This document shows, piece after piece, positions 28,406 through 37,754 of a stretch of 64,000 nucleotides of DNA. The stretch is from contig CALVEB010000001.1 of NCBI GenBank assembly GCA_944326465.1, positions 100,451-164,450 on the forward strand, read 5' to 3'. This stretch comes from Candidatus Gastranaerophilales bacterium. GTDB taxonomy: Bacteria; Cyanobacteriota; Vampirovibrionia; Gastranaerophilales; Gastranaerophilaceae. Positions within the stretch are counted from its first letter, which is position 1. Every line of letters starts with the position of its first letter. The position numbers were made by a program, and so were the translations under genes. The notes under the pieces were generated by a model, which was given only the letters and a program-made list of their open reading frames with translations, did no database searches and was not told where the DNA came from.

Positions 28406-28741
28406 ATGAATACAGTTGTACTGGTCGGCAGAGTCGGCCGCGATGCAGAGATAAGATATTTTGAATCAGGTAAGGTAAAAGCTAATTTTTCTGTAGCTGT
28501 TAACCGCTGGGATGCAAAAACAAAATCAGAAGTTGCAGACTGGTTTAATATTGATGTCTGGGACAAGCAGGCAGAATTTGCCGGTGAATACGTTAAAAAA
28601 GGTATTCTTGTTGCTATCGACGGCCGGATTGACGTAAATAAATGGACGGACAAAGCAACAGGAGATGACAGAGAAAGTTTTCAGGTTGTTGCGAACAACA
28701 TTAGATTACTCGGTTCAAAAAGAGATGTTGAAACATTATGA
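28406..28741 (+). CDS. ssb: Single-stranded DNA-binding protein, short form
   Basis: A 111-residue protein with the OB-fold SSB pattern: MNTVVLVGRVGRDAEIRYFESG, then WFNIDVWDKQAEFAGEYVKKG and a strand ending RLLGSKRDVETL. It binds and protects ssDNA. The acidic C-terminal tail (DDDIPF-like) that recruits partners in other bacteria is missing; the protein stops right after the OB fold, as in short cyanobacterial-type SSBs. AGAGGT precedes the ATG. Its stop overlaps the next start as ATGA, linking it unexpectedly to a sugar-acid kinase gene. Confidence 0.9.
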   Translation: MNTVVLVGRVGRDAEIRYFESGKVKANFSVAVNRWDAKTKSEVADWFNIDVWDKQAEFAGEYVKKGILVAIDGRIDVNKWTDKATGDDRESFQVVANNIRLLGSKRDVETL

Positions 28742-30054
28742 TAGTTACATCAAATATAGTCGGGATATTAGCGGATGATTTAACCGGCGCAAATGATACC
28801 GCTTTACAATTCCATATTCAAGGAGCAAATACCCAAATCTTGCTTTCTAATGATATTGAGCCGTTAAATATTAAAAATACACAAACCTGGGCGGTTTCAA
28901 CAGAATCAAGAAATATTTCACAGGAAGAAGCTTTTCAGGCGGTTAAAAGTGCTGCTGATATGCTTATACAAAAAATAAATCCTGACTATTTTTATAAAAA
29001 AATCGATTCGACTCTACGCGGGAATATTGCCGTAGAAGTTCTTGCTCTGCTTGATTCTGTTAATTGGGATGCAGCGGTTATTGTTCCGGCGTTTCCGCAG
29101 GAAGGTCGTATCACTGTTGGAGGATATCATCTCCTCAAAGGTATTCCTATTGAGCGCACAGAAGTAGCAAGAGATCCTTATTCTCCGATTTTTGAATCTC
29201 ATATTCCGACACTTTTTGCAACGCAGCTTGATGATGAGTGTAAAGACTTAATCGGTACTATAGATCTCAAAACAATTATGAAAGGGGCTGGCCCTATTTT
29301 AATGAAACTCAATGAATTAATCGCCGGCGGTAAAAAGCTTATTATTGCCGACAGTGTATCTACTGTTGACATTGAGCAGATTGCGCTTGCGATTAACAAA
29401 TCCGATTATAATATACTACCGGCCGGAACTGCAGCCTTTGCGCGCTCACTGGCCGAGCTATGGTTTATCGATCTTGATAACAGTCATATTGTAAAGACCT
29501 TCCCGGAACTCCCGAAATTAATTATATCCGGCAGTGCAAATCCGATTACTGCAAATCAAATTAAAACATTAGAAAACAGCGATGACATAGACGTTCTGAC
29601 AATAAGTCTTACCTTTGATAATATAAAAAACGGTGTTTCTGACGCACTAGCAGAACGTATTATATCAAATCTCAGGTTAAAAAACACTGTCTTAGTCCAC
29701 ACTTCACAGGTAATGCAGGACTTTGACGGTTTTTCAGATGATTCTTTAAACGCGGAATTGACCAGAGCTAAATTAGCGGCAATGATTACTGATTATCTGG
29801 CAGAACTAACCGGCAGAGTACTATCTGAGCGTGAAGTTATTCTTATAACTCTTGGCGGAGAGACTTCTTATAAATGCTGCAATGCTATAGGAGCCAATCA
29901 ATTACAGCTTATTGATGAAGTGGTGCCGGCAATTGCTTTATGTATGGATCACAATGCACAGTGGATTGTTACAAAATCCGGCAACCTTGGAAACGCAAAT
30001 ACTCTCATTGATATATTAAAATACTTTGAATCTCACGAAAGCTCTGCAGGATAA
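28738..30054 (+). CDS. Four-carbon acid sugar kinase (DUF1537, OtnK/DtnK family)
   Basis: A 438-residue kinase with the family N-terminus GILADDLTGANDTALQF (substrate site, residues ~9-25), FYKKIDSTLRGNIAVE near 82 and the C-terminal nucleotide-binding region LITLGGETSYKC near 370. Characterised members phosphorylate D-threonate, D-erythronate or L-threonate at O4. The adjacent pdxA two bases downstream fits the known D-threonate route, in which a PdxA2 oxidises and decarboxylates the 4-phosphate to DHAP. Coupled to ssb by a 4-base overlap. Confidence 0.88.
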   Translation: MIVTSNIVGILADDLTGANDTALQFHIQGANTQILLSNDIEPLNIKNTQTWAVSTESRNISQEEAFQAVKSAADMLIQKINPDYFYKKIDSTLRGNIAVEVLALLDSVNWDAAVIVPAFPQEGRITVGGYHLLKGIPIERTEVARDPYSPIFESHIPTLFATQLDDECKDLIGTIDLKTIMKGAGPILMKLNELIAGGKKLIIADSVSTVDIEQIALAINKSDYNILPAGTAAFARSLAELWFIDLDNSHIVKTFPELPKLIISGSANPITANQIKTLENSDDIDVLTISLTFDNIKNGVSDALAERIISNLRLKNTVLVHTSQVMQDFDGFSDDSLNAELTRAKLAAMITDYLAELTGRVLSEREVILITLGGETSYKCCNAIGANQLQLIDEVVPAIALCMDHNAQWIVTKSGNLGNANTLIDILKYFESHESSAG

Positions 30055-30056
30055 AA

Positions 30057-30980
30057 ATGAATTATCAGGATAAAATAGCAATTACTACCGGCGACCCTAA
30101 CGGTATCGGAGCAGAAATAACAATCAAAGCTCTCAACAAGCTTAATTTGCCGCAGGAGAAAATCGTCATTATTTCAAACCGTAAAATTCTTGACATATAT
30201 GGGAAATTAACCATCCCTTATGAAGTAATTGAAATTCCATATAACGCGGAAGTCATTCCTGGTAAAGTAATAGCGGAAAGCGGTGAGTTTTCTTTTTGTT
30301 CATTAAAAAAGGCGTGCAACATTAAACCGTACGCAATTGTAACGGCGCCTGTTGCCAAAAATGCACTACATCTGGCCGGTCATATTTTTAACGGGCAAAC
30401 AGAAGTTATTCAACATTTCCTTGCTCACGACAATCAAAAAGCTGAAATGCTCTTTGTCGCAAATGATTTCAGAGTACTGCTTTTGACAAGACACTGTGCG
30501 TTGAAAGATATTAAACTGACCGAAAATATTGTTATTGATAAAATTAAAAATCTTAAACGGTTTTTCAAGAATAAATTAAATATCGAAAGCCCTAAATTTG
30601 CACTCTGCGGTTTTAATCCACATGCCGGAGAAGACGGCATACTCGGGCGCGAAGAAATTGATATACTTATTCCTGCTGTTAAAAAACTGAAAAATGAAGG
30701 AATAAACATTACTATGCCGCTGCCTGCAGACACATTATTTGTTAACGCAGCAAGCGCATATTTAAGCAATAGTAAAATCCCTTATGACTGCTATATTGCA
30801 AATTATCACGATCAGGGCTTAATTCCTATCAAAACAACAGCAGGCAGTGCTACGGTCAATATGACTATCGGCCTTGATATCATAAGAACCTCACCGGGAC
30901 ATGGTACAGCTTTTGATATTGCCGGGAAAAACATTGCTGATGAAGCCGGCATGATTGCCGCTATTAAAGCTGTTTTATAA
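30057..30980 (+). CDS. pdxA: PdxA-family 4-phosphate dehydrogenase
   Basis: A 307-residue NAD-dependent, divalent-metal dehydrogenase. Motifs: ITTGDPNGIGAEI near residue 9, a His in FNPHAGEDGILGREE near 187, NYHDQGLIPIK near 255 and TSPGHGTAFDIAG near 282. PdxA oxidises 4-hydroxythreonine-4-phosphate in vitamin B6 synthesis; PdxA2 paralogues oxidise 4-phospho-threonate or -erythronate. The partner kinase directly upstream favours PdxA2, but B6 synthesis cannot be excluded. It is slightly shorter than E. coli PdxA (about 330). Confidence 0.9.
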   Translation: MNYQDKIAITTGDPNGIGAEITIKALNKLNLPQEKIVIISNRKILDIYGKLTIPYEVIEIPYNAEVIPGKVIAESGEFSFCSLKKACNIKPYAIVTAPVAKNALHLAGHIFNGQTEVIQHFLAHDNQKAEMLFVANDFRVLLLTRHCALKDIKLTENIVIDKIKNLKRFFKNKLNIESPKFALCGFNPHAGEDGILGREEIDILIPAVKKLKNEGINITMPLPADTLFVNAASAYLSNSKIPYDCYIANYHDQGLIPIKTTAGSATVNMTIGLDIIRTSPGHGTAFDIAGKNIADEAGMIAAIKAVL

Positions 30981-30992
30981 TTTTTTTTATTA

Positions 30993-31101
30993 TTTACTCC
31001 TGACGTAATTCAGTTCATGAAAATTGGAAATATTTTAAATCCATTTATCAATTATATAGGTTATAATGACATTAGAAAGCAAATGAACTGAAAGGAGTAA
31101 A
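30993..31101. promoter_or_regulatory. Inverted repeat flanking the promoter of the twin LuxR-type genes
   Basis: TTCAGTTCAT at 31009-31018 is perfectly complementary to ATGAACTGAA at 31083-31092. Outside these, TTTACTCC at 30993-31000 pairs with GGAGTAAA at 31094-31101, the likely Shine-Dalgarno of the first gene. A TATAAT box sits between the arms at 31062-31067. In a read-through transcript from pdxA the arms would hide the ribosome site; as DNA they could be paired operator half-sites around a promoter. Confidence 0.55.
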
Positions 31102-31111
31102 GAAATACGAT

Positions 31112-31354
31112 ATGAATGACTATATTGATTTATGTAACAACCGGATTTTTTATCTTTTGCTTTCCGGACTCACTTATACTGAAATTGCCGAAAAATATTA
31201 CCAGAGGCATAAATATAAATTCATTTATCAGGTTCAAAAAATGTTCAAAACGCTAAATATCAGAAACAGAAGGCAATTAGCATATTTTGCAATAAAAAAT
31301 AATCTGGTTGACTTAAACCGCATAGAGGTAAAAAATGAATACACTGACTTATGA
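31112..31354 (+). CDS. Small LuxR/GerE-type HTH protein 1 (80 aa)
   Basis: A free-standing helix-turn-helix protein. LLLSGLTYTEIAEKYY, then KFIYQVQKMFKTLNIRNRRQLAYFAIKNN matches the pattern of LuxR-type DNA-binding domains (scaffold helix, recognition helix, then the K-L-x-V/I-x-x-R-x-Q-L helix). There is no receiver or ligand domain. AAAGGAG lies about 12 bases before the ATG. It overlaps the next gene by 20 bases; both look like halves of one regulatory pair. Assignment to the LuxR fold is by pattern only. Confidence 0.65.
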   Translation: MNDYIDLCNNRIFYLLLSGLTYTEIAEKYYQRHKYKFIYQVQKMFKTLNIRNRRQLAYFAIKNNLVDLNRIEVKNEYTDL

Positions 31355-31532
31355 AGAAAAAGTAGTAATGGAAATGTTAATACAAGGTTCTAATGCCGCT
31401 GAAATAATTTCATGGCTTGAATTAGACTACAGAGAATATAAGAAAATTAAGCTGCGCTTATTGCACAAGCTGCATGTCAAAAGGATAATACAATTGCTGC
31501 CGCTTGCAATAAAATTACACAATACAATATAA
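31335..31532 (+). CDS. Small LuxR/GerE-type HTH protein 2 (65 aa)
   Basis: A second minimal HTH protein: LTYEEKVVMEMLIQGSNAAEI, then LDYREYKKIKLRLLHKLHVKRIIQLLPLAIK, which follows the LuxR C-terminal domain closely (Lt-x-x-E-x-x-V then KL-x-V-x-x-x-x-Q-L). There is no other domain. GAGGT precedes the ATG inside the upstream gene. A strong terminator follows 5 bases after the stop, so the two genes form a complete short operon. Confidence 0.68.
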   Translation: MNTLTYEEKVVMEMLIQGSNAAEIISWLELDYREYKKIKLRLLHKLHVKRIIQLLPLAIKLHNTI

Positions 31533-31536
31533 AATA

Positions 31537-31566
31537 AAAGCCCCTTGAAGAAAAGGGGCTTTTTTG
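31537..31566 (+). terminator. Intrinsic terminator after the twin HTH genes
   Basis: AAAGCCCC / GGGGCTTT hairpin with an 8-base loop, followed by TTTTTT. It also separates the operon from the convergent secF gene. Confidence 0.88.
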
Positions 31567-31584
31567 AGATTTTGAATACGAAAA

Positions 31585-32568
31585 TTAAACAACTGCAGCT
31601 TTTTTATTTTTCTTGTCATTCCAGAAATCGACAAGCATACTGCAGAAAAATATACTTGAATAAGTACCTACCGCAATACCGAGTATCATTGCGAGAACAA
31701 AATCTTTAGTAGTTACACCGCCAAAGAAATATAGTGCAAGCAATGTAATTAACGTTGTCATTGAGGTATTGATACTTCTAGCAAGTGTCTGATTAACAGA
31801 CGCATCTACAATTTCCCCAAAAGTCATTTTCTTAGCATAATATCTTAAATTTTCTCTAATTCTGTCGAATACAACAATTGTATCGTGAACAGAAAAACCT
31901 ATTACAGTTAAAAGTGCCGTAATAAATAATCCGTCTATTTGTACATTGAACACAAGTCCAAGGATTGAAAATATTCCGCATACAAAAACAACGTCATGAA
32001 CAAGTCCTAAAATTGCAGCAAGTGCATAGTCAAATCTAAACCTGAATGACAAATATGCAATAATTCCTAACACGGCCAGTGACAGGGCTAAAAGAGAGTT
32101 TTTAAATAATTCTTTACCCATAGTTGGCCCGACAGAACTTACTGAAATTAACTCAGGATTTTTATATTCTTTCTGCATAACAGACATAATTTGCTGCGGA
32201 ACAGTAGAATCCTTTTCTATAAATTTTGTTCTGATAGATATAATAGAGTTAATATTGGATTTAGTCTGTTCTTGCTGTGTATTGTTTACATTCAAAACCT
32301 GAATATAAGGATTTTCAATACCGATTTTTTCAAGTTCAGTACGATTTTTTGCAACGTCCTGATTTGTAATCTTTTCGACGAGTCCGTATTGCAAAATCGT
32401 ACCACCGGTATAATCAATACCGACCTTCATCGGTGCATGATTTGAATAGGTCACAGATGAATAAATCATAGCAACAATACCCGGAATAAGCAATAATGCG
32501 GAAAGCGCCATCCATAACCATCTAAATTTTACAACATGTACTAAATGTTTTCTTCCTGTATTTATCAT
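31585..32568 (-). CDS. secF: Protein translocase subunit SecF
   Basis: A 327-residue inner-membrane protein with six predicted helices and a periplasmic loop between the first two. Signature GIDYTGGTILQYG near residue 49, SVGPTMGKELFKNSLLALSL near 145, and the conserved FSVHDTIVVFDRIRENLR near 222. With SecD it uses the proton gradient to drive late steps of Sec export. GAGGTA lies upstream of the ATG. The gene follows secD with a 19-base gap; the basic tail (NDKKNKKAAVV) is typical. Confidence 0.95.
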   Translation of the reverse strand: MINTGRKHLVHVVKFRWLWMALSALLLIPGIVAMIYSSVTYSNHAPMKVGIDYTGGTILQYGLVEKITNQDVAKNRTELEKIGIENPYIQVLNVNNTQQEQTKSNINSIISIRTKFIEKDSTVPQQIMSVMQKEYKNPELISVSSVGPTMGKELFKNSLLALSLAVLGIIAYLSFRFRFDYALAAILGLVHDVVFVCGIFSILGLVFNVQIDGLFITALLTVIGFSVHDTIVVFDRIRENLRYYAKKMTFGEIVDASVNQTLARSINTSMTTLITLLALYFFGGVTTKDFVLAMILGIAVGTYSSIFFCSMLVDFWNDKKNKKAAVV

Positions 32569-32587
32569 TTTAATTACTACCTCATTT

Positions 32588-33895
32588 CTAGTCTAAGATA
32601 CCAAAGCGGGCTTTTTCCCGTTTAGTTTCCACTGCATCATAACCTTTTCCGATTTCATCCTGTCTTAAACCGAATGTACCCGGATGTTTAAGCTCTCCGG
32701 TACCAAAGATAAGATGCATAAAGTTTTTGGTAACCGTAATCGCTGAAAACATTGATACTATTACACCAAGCGCAAGAGTGAGTGCGAATCCTTTTACTAT
32801 ACTTGTACCGAGCATATAAAGAATTATACAGGTTATAATAGTTGTCATATTAGAGTCAAAAATACTTGTAAAGGCTCTGTCAAAACCGGAATTAATAGCG
32901 GTAAACAAATTACGTCCTTCTCTTAATTCCTCTTTTGTTCTTTCAAAAATAAGTATGTTTGCATCAACCGCCATACCGATTGAAAGAATAAAACCTGCAA
33001 TACCGGCAAGAGTAAGTGTTACCGGAATAGTCTTAAACAGTGCAAACAGAATTACACTATAGATAATAAGTGCAATATCTGCTATTAAACCAGGGACTCT
33101 ATAATAGAGCAGCATAAATATCATAACTGCAGAAAGCCCGATAATACCTGCTGTTTTAGATTTTGCGATACTGTCAGCCCCTAATGTTGGACCAACTGTA
33201 TTTTCTTCAACTATTTTAGCCGGAACAGGCAGCGCACCTGCATTCAACAGGTTAACCATTCTGTTTGCTTCTTCATAAGAAAAACCTGTACCGCCGCTTG
33301 TTATTTGAGCATTACCGCCATATATAGGTTCATTTACACGAGGATCAGAAATTAAATCTCCATCAAAGAAAATTGCCATACTTTGTCCGACAAGTTCTTC
33401 TGTCAATTCGCCGAATTTTTTAGCACCGGCAGAATTAAATTCCAGAGATACTACCCACTGTCCTGATGCATCGGTTGTAAGTGTTGATTTAGATAAATCC
33501 TGACCGGTTAAGCCGGTTGATACCCATTCTTCAACACCATTTGCATTTTTTGCTTTCTTTTTAAATTCAAGTTGTGCGGTTTCACCAATAAATGATTTTG
33601 CTTCAGTCAAATCTGTCACATCAGGAATTTCGATAAGTAATCTTTTGTCACCAACCTGTTGGACAACTGTTTCTGATACACCGAGCTTATTAACGCGGCT
33701 TTCTATAGCATATTGCAAACGCTGCATTACATCCGGTGTAATTTTGGCGATATTGGCTGTTGTTTCAGCCTCAAGGATCAATCTTGAACCGCCGACAAGA
33801 TCAAGCCCCAATTTGGTAGGTTTCTTTACAACTAAGTATCCTGAAACAAGAACAATTGCAATGATAACCCAGAACATAATAATTTTGTTTTTCAC
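32588..33895 (-). CDS. secD: Protein translocase subunit SecD
   Basis: A 435-residue membrane protein, the SecDF partner, shorter than E. coli SecD (615) but close to the compact forms seen in many phyla. Motifs: GLDLVGGSRLILEAE after the first helix, VNLLNAGALPVPAKIVEE near residue 215, GPTLGADSIAKSKTAGIIGL, and AVDANILIFERTKEELREGR near 312. The start is GTG at 33895 with AGAGGA about 8 bases upstream. The order secD-secF is standard. Confidence 0.95.
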   Translation of the reverse strand: MKNKIIMFWVIIAIVLVSGYLVVKKPTKLGLDLVGGSRLILEAETTANIAKITPDVMQRLQYAIESRVNKLGVSETVVQQVGDKRLLIEIPDVTDLTEAKSFIGETAQLEFKKKAKNANGVEEWVSTGLTGQDLSKSTLTTDASGQWVVSLEFNSAGAKKFGELTEELVGQSMAIFFDGDLISDPRVNEPIYGGNAQITSGGTGFSYEEANRMVNLLNAGALPVPAKIVEENTVGPTLGADSIAKSKTAGIIGLSAVMIFMLLYYRVPGLIADIALIIYSVILFALFKTIPVTLTLAGIAGFILSIGMAVDANILIFERTKEELREGRNLFTAINSGFDRAFTSIFDSNMTTIITCIILYMLGTSIVKGFALTLALGVIVSMFSAITVTKNFMHLIFGTGELKHPGTFGLRQDEIGKGYDAVETKREKARFGILD

Positions 33896-33967
33896 TTTTA
33901 TAGTCCTCTTTTATACTGATTAATCTTATTTTAAATAAAAATCAAATTCTTTTATAGCCGCCATAGG

Positions 33968-34861
33968 CTATTCTTCGCTAAAAGCATCCAGCGCAGAGAA
34001 AAGTTCTGATTTTTGTTCTTCGCTAAGCTCAACAAGCGGACGTCTGACAAATTCTTCACACAACCCCTTATGAGCGAGTGCAGCTTTTAAAGGCACCGGA
34101 TTTGGCGCCATAAACATTTTCTTCATAACCGGATAAAGTTTTTTATGCATATTCATTGCGGCAATAAATTGACCGGTTTTGTAATTTCTTATCATGGATT
34201 TCAATTCTTTGCCAAACAGATGAGATGTAACTGAAATAACACCTCTTGCGCCTAGTGAAAGCATCGGCAGAGTCAAACTGTCATCACCTGAATATATACT
34301 AAAATCTTCCGGTGCCAGCAACTTAATTTCAGTCACTGCATCCATATCCGGATAACTTTGTTTTACAGCAACGATATTCTGATATTTATGAGCAAGTTCC
34401 GCAATAGTTTTAGGAAGTATTTGCACTCCTGTACGTGACGGAATATTATACAGAATAATCGGTAAGTTTGTACTTTCAGCAATTGCTGAAAAATGTGCAA
34501 TGATACCTTCTTGAGAAGGTTTATTATAATAAGGGACAACTGATAAAAGTGCATCTACGTCTTCTTTTTCTGCAAGTTTAGCAGTACGGCAGGCTGTAGC
34601 AGTACAGTTTGAACCGGCATTCATTATAACTTTTGCCTTACCGGCCACAGCACGTCTCACAGAACTCAATAATTCCAACTCTTCTTCGTGAGTAAGAGTA
34701 GGCCCTTCTCCGGTTGTACCCGCAACAAGTATTGCATCACTACCGTTTTGAGCCAGATATCCGGCCAGTTGTTCAGCTTTATTATAGTCAATTTCTCTTC
34801 TGGCATCCATCGGGGTTGCCATAGCTGTGATAACTTCTCCGGCATCATATCTTAAAGCCAT
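33968..34861 (-). CDS. dapA: 4-hydroxy-tetrahydrodipicolinate synthase
   Basis: A 297-residue TIM-barrel class I aldolase of lysine/meso-DAP synthesis. GTTGEGPTLTHEEE near residue 45, YNIPSRTGVQI near 133 (catalytic Tyr and Arg), and the Schiff-base Lys in IVAVKQSYPDMD near 163. The GTTGE motif separates it from sialic acid lyase NanA, which has GSTGE. The start at 34861 is chosen for the AGAGG 8 bases upstream; a longer frame to 34969 has no support. It is downstream of infB and upstream of secD. Confidence 0.94.
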   Translation of the reverse strand: MALRYDAGEVITAMATPMDARREIDYNKAEQLAGYLAQNGSDAILVAGTTGEGPTLTHEEELELLSSVRRAVAGKAKVIMNAGSNCTATACRTAKLAEKEDVDALLSVVPYYNKPSQEGIIAHFSAIAESTNLPIILYNIPSRTGVQILPKTIAELAHKYQNIVAVKQSYPDMDAVTEIKLLAPEDFSIYSGDDSLTLPMLSLGARGVISVTSHLFGKELKSMIRNYKTGQFIAAMNMHKKLYPVMKKMFMAPNPVPLKAALAHKGLCEEFVRRPLVELSEEQKSELFSALDAFSEE

Positions 34862-34935
34862 AAAATACCTCTTTTCTTTTTTAATATCCCTTTTCAAACA
34901 AATTATACCGCAAATATAAAAATAATAAAAGTTTT

Positions 34936-34976
34936 TTACAACTTGTAACGCGTTTGACGGCATTTTCAAAACGCGG
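34936..34976 (-). promoter_or_regulatory. Inverted repeats between infB and dapA
   Basis: The 138-base gap holds a perfect 6-bp palindrome TTACAA-C-TTGTAA at 34936-34948, directly beside an imperfect hairpin formed by CGCGTTTGA and TTCAAAACGCG to 34976. This could end infB transcription or act as an operator for dapA; there is no clean T-tract, so the role is open. Confidence 0.35.
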
Positions 34977-34999
34977 GTCAGAGAAAAAAGAATGATTAA

Positions 35000-37522
35000 C
35001 TATAAAGTTTTTCTTTCAATTTCTTCAGTAGTTGAAACCTCAATGATATCACCTATTTCAATATCATTGAATTTAGCGAAAGAAATACCGCATTCAAACC
35101 CTTGCGCAACTTCTTTGACGTCATCTTTAAATCGTTTAAGCTGATCAATTACACCTTTAAATATTTCCTGACCGTCACGGTACACAATAGCGGTTTTGCC
35201 GCGTACGATTTTACCTTCCGTAACATAGCAGCCCGCAATTCTAGTAGTTTTACCGATAGTAAATACCTGACGAACTTCGGCCTTACCGAGATCAACTTCT
35301 TTAATTTCAGGTTCAAGAAGAGAAAGCATTGTTTTTTCAATATCTTCCAAAATTTGATAAATAATATCATATTTTTTGATTGTAACGCCTTCTTTTTCTG
35401 CAGCAGCCGCAGCGTTTGCATCTTCTTTTACTGTAAATCCAAGAATTAAAGCGCCGGATGCCGATGCAAGCATTACGTCTGCTTCTGAAATATCACCTAC
35501 ACCAACGTGAATAATTTTTGTCTTAATCTGGTCGCTTTCAAGCTGCGCTATTGCCTGTGATACAGCCTCAGCTGAGCCATGGGTATTTGCTTTAATGATC
35601 AAATTCAATTCAGGAATATCATCTTCACCGGCCATAGCTTCACGTCTTATATGAGCAGGCAGCATTGCTTCCAAACGTTTATTACGTTCTTTTTCTTTAC
35701 GTTTTTCAACAATAGCTTTCATTTCTTTTTCGTTTTTAACAACTTCAAAATAATCACCGGCCTGCGGTACTTCGGTCAATCCTAAAATTTCAACAGGAGT
35801 AGACGGTTCGGCTTTTTGAATTCTTTCTCCGCTGTCTGATAACAATGCTCTGACGCGTCCGCATGCTGTTCCGACAACTATACAGTTACCGACACGCAAT
35901 GTACCATTTTGAACAAGCAGTGTTGCAACAGGCCCCTTACCTTTATCAAGATTGGCTTCTATAACAACACCGGAAGCTTCTGCTTTAGGATTAGCCTTTA
36001 AATCTTCAATATCAGCAACCAGCAGGATATATTCAAGCAATTCATCTATACCGGTTCCGTTAAGCGCTGACACTTTAACAGTAATAGTATCGCCGCCCCA
36101 TGCTTCCGGCACAAGTCCGTGTTCTGTTAACTGCTGCAATATTTTATCAGGATTTGCATCAGGTTTATCAATTTTATTTACAGCGACTATTATCGGCACA
36201 TTTGCAGCTTTTGCGTGGTTTATTGCCTCTATTGTCTGCGGCATTATACCGTCATCAGCAGCTACAACCAGTATCGCAATATCTGTTGCCTTTGCACCGC
36301 GGGCACGCATTTCGGTAAACGCTTCGTGACCAGGAGTATCGACAAACACTATTTTCTTGTTCTCTTTATCGCCGTCCAGATAGACGGTATAAGCCCCGAT
36401 AGACTGTGTAATTCCACCGACTTCGGTTGCAACAATTTTATGTTTAGATGCACGGATACTGTCGAGCAAAGTCGTTTTACCATGGTCAACGTGACCCATA
36501 ATACTTACAACCGGAGCACGTTTTTTCAATAATTTTTTATCTACATCTGTTAACGCTTTTGTTTTCTTTTCTTTTTCTAATTCTTCTTCAATGTAAGCGT
36601 CCAAATCTTCATCAAGCACTTCCAGCCCGTACTCTGCACAGATTTTTTTGATTACATCAACATCTATAAGCTGGTTAACAGTTGCCATTACGCCTTGAAA
36701 CATCAAATATTTTACGATTTCAGCTGGTGTTTTTTTGATTTTTTCAGACAGTTCGGAAATTGTCATGGCATGATTTACAACAATTTGAGTTACCTGCTCA
36801 ACTTCTTCTTCCTTGTGAATTTTTTTCTTATGCTTTTGTGCTGCAGCTTTTTCTAAAGAAATTCTTTCCTGCTCTTCTTTTTTAGAGAATTCCTTATCCT
36901 TACGCTTACCGTCACTTCTTTTTTTGGTGGTGCCTTTATTTTCATATATTTCCTGAGAAATTATGTGACGCTGAATAGGACGTTTTTCACCGGTTTGAGA
37001 AGCTGGTTTATCAAAAGGTTTTCTTGGCGGACGCGCAGGTGCTTTTTCATCACCTTGCTTGTTAAATTTTTGGAGCTTATCACCTTTTTCAGTCCGATTA
37101 ACAGCATTACGGCCGGCAGTTCTCTTTTCAAACGGCTTTACAGAAGCTGCAGAAGGATCCTTTCTGGGAGCGCGTCTTACAATCTCGAGCTTATTCTGTG
37201 GCTTAACAACCTCTATTTTAGGTCTTTTAATTTCTTCTTTTACTTCCTCTTTTTCAGGAGTTTCAGATTTCGGCAATGCTTCATCCTTAGGGGCTGCAGG
37301 CTCTGGCTGTTTTGCTTTCTTTACGACAAAGGCTTTAGGTTTTTTACTGACCGTGCCGCCTGATGCGATAAAATCTTTCAGTCTTTTTATCTGATCCATA
37401 GTAACAGAACTTGCGTGTGTTCTGACCACTATATTAATCTGAGCAAACTTTTCAATGACTTCCTTGCTGGAAAGCCCCATTTCTTTTGCTAATTCACTTA
37501 TTCTTACTGTATCAGAAGTCAT
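35000..37522 (-). CDS. infB: Translation initiation factor IF-2
   Basis: An 840-residue GTPase delivering initiator tRNA to the ribosome. It has an N-terminal IF2N domain ([21 protein letters not shown]), a long Lys/Pro/Glu-rich linker (~residues 60-240) and a second IF2N ([21 protein letters not shown]). The G domain has [35 protein letters not shown] and SALNGTG, and the C-terminal barrels include the fMet-tRNA-binding C2. Its start overlaps the rnpM stop by 11 bases. No nusA precedes it. Confidence 0.97.
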   Translation of the reverse strand: MTSDTVRISELAKEMGLSSKEVIEKFAQINIVVRTHASSVTMDQIKRLKDFIASGGTVSKKPKAFVVKKAKQPEPAAPKDEALPKSETPEKEEVKEEIKRPKIEVVKPQNKLEIVRRAPRKDPSAASVKPFEKRTAGRNAVNRTEKGDKLQKFNKQGDEKAPARPPRKPFDKPASQTGEKRPIQRHIISQEIYENKGTTKKRSDGKRKDKEFSKKEEQERISLEKAAAQKHKKKIHKEEEVEQVTQIVVNHAMTISELSEKIKKTPAEIVKYLMFQGVMATVNQLIDVDVIKKICAEYGLEVLDEDLDAYIEEELEKEKKTKALTDVDKKLLKKRAPVVSIMGHVDHGKTTLLDSIRASKHKIVATEVGGITQSIGAYTVYLDGDKENKKIVFVDTPGHEAFTEMRARGAKATDIAILVVAADDGIMPQTIEAINHAKAANVPIIVAVNKIDKPDANPDKILQQLTEHGLVPEAWGGDTITVKVSALNGTGIDELLEYILLVADIEDLKANPKAEASGVVIEANLDKGKGPVATLLVQNGTLRVGNCIVVGTACGRVRALLSDSGERIQKAEPSTPVEILGLTEVPQAGDYFEVVKNEKEMKAIVEKRKEKERNKRLEAMLPAHIRREAMAGEDDIPELNLIIKANTHGSAEAVSQAIAQLESDQIKTKIIHVGVGDISEADVMLASASGALILGFTVKEDANAAAAAEKEGVTIKKYDIIYQILEDIEKTMLSLLEPEIKEVDLGKAEVRQVFTIGKTTRIAGCYVTEGKIVRGKTAIVYRDGQEIFKGVIDQLKRFKDDVKEVAQGFECGISFAKFNDIEIGDIIEVSTTEEIERKTL

Positions 37523-37754
37523 TTATTATTTTTCCTTTCAATTCCGGCGGTATGGATGTTTTTAAAAGTTTAGAAATCCTGTTTTTCTTAAATGCCGCCT
37601 CAATACACATTTTATTATAACAGAGATATACAGATCTGCCAAATATTTTTGTATCCGGATTTACAAAAATGTCAGAATGCGCGTCTCTGGTGATTTTTAT
37701 AAGATTAGTTCTGTCTGTAATTTTTCCGCATCCTGCACATTTTCTATATACCAC
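37512..37754 (-). CDS. rnpM: YlxR/RnpM (DUF448) RNA-binding protein
   Basis: An 80-residue protein with RKCAGCGKITDRTNLIKITR and a conserved GRSVYLCYNKMCIEAAFKKNRI segment, the YlxR family signature. Family members sit next to infB and have been linked to RNase P modulation. The start is GTG at 37754, sharing one base with the prfA stop (TAGTG), so expression is coupled to prfA upstream and infB downstream. Confidence 0.9.
   Translation of the reverse strand: MVYRKCAGCGKITDRTNLIKITRDAHSDIFVNPDTKIFGRSVYLCYNKMCIEAAFKKNRISKLLKTSIPPELKGKIINDF

Noticed and set aside
28306..28653. Minus-strand 115-residue frame over ssb
   Set aside because: It overlaps the clear SSB OB-fold gene and has no family features or ribosome site.
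33968..34861. Sialic acid lyase (nanA) that would complete the nanE-nanK pathway
   Set aside because: The motif is GTTGEG, as in DapA, not GSTGE; the gene is 31 kb away among translation and secretion genes.
35102..37394. Plus-strand frames opposite infB (up to 132 residues)
   Set aside because: Antisense shadows with low-complexity Phe/Ser content; infB has all GTPase motifs on the other strand.
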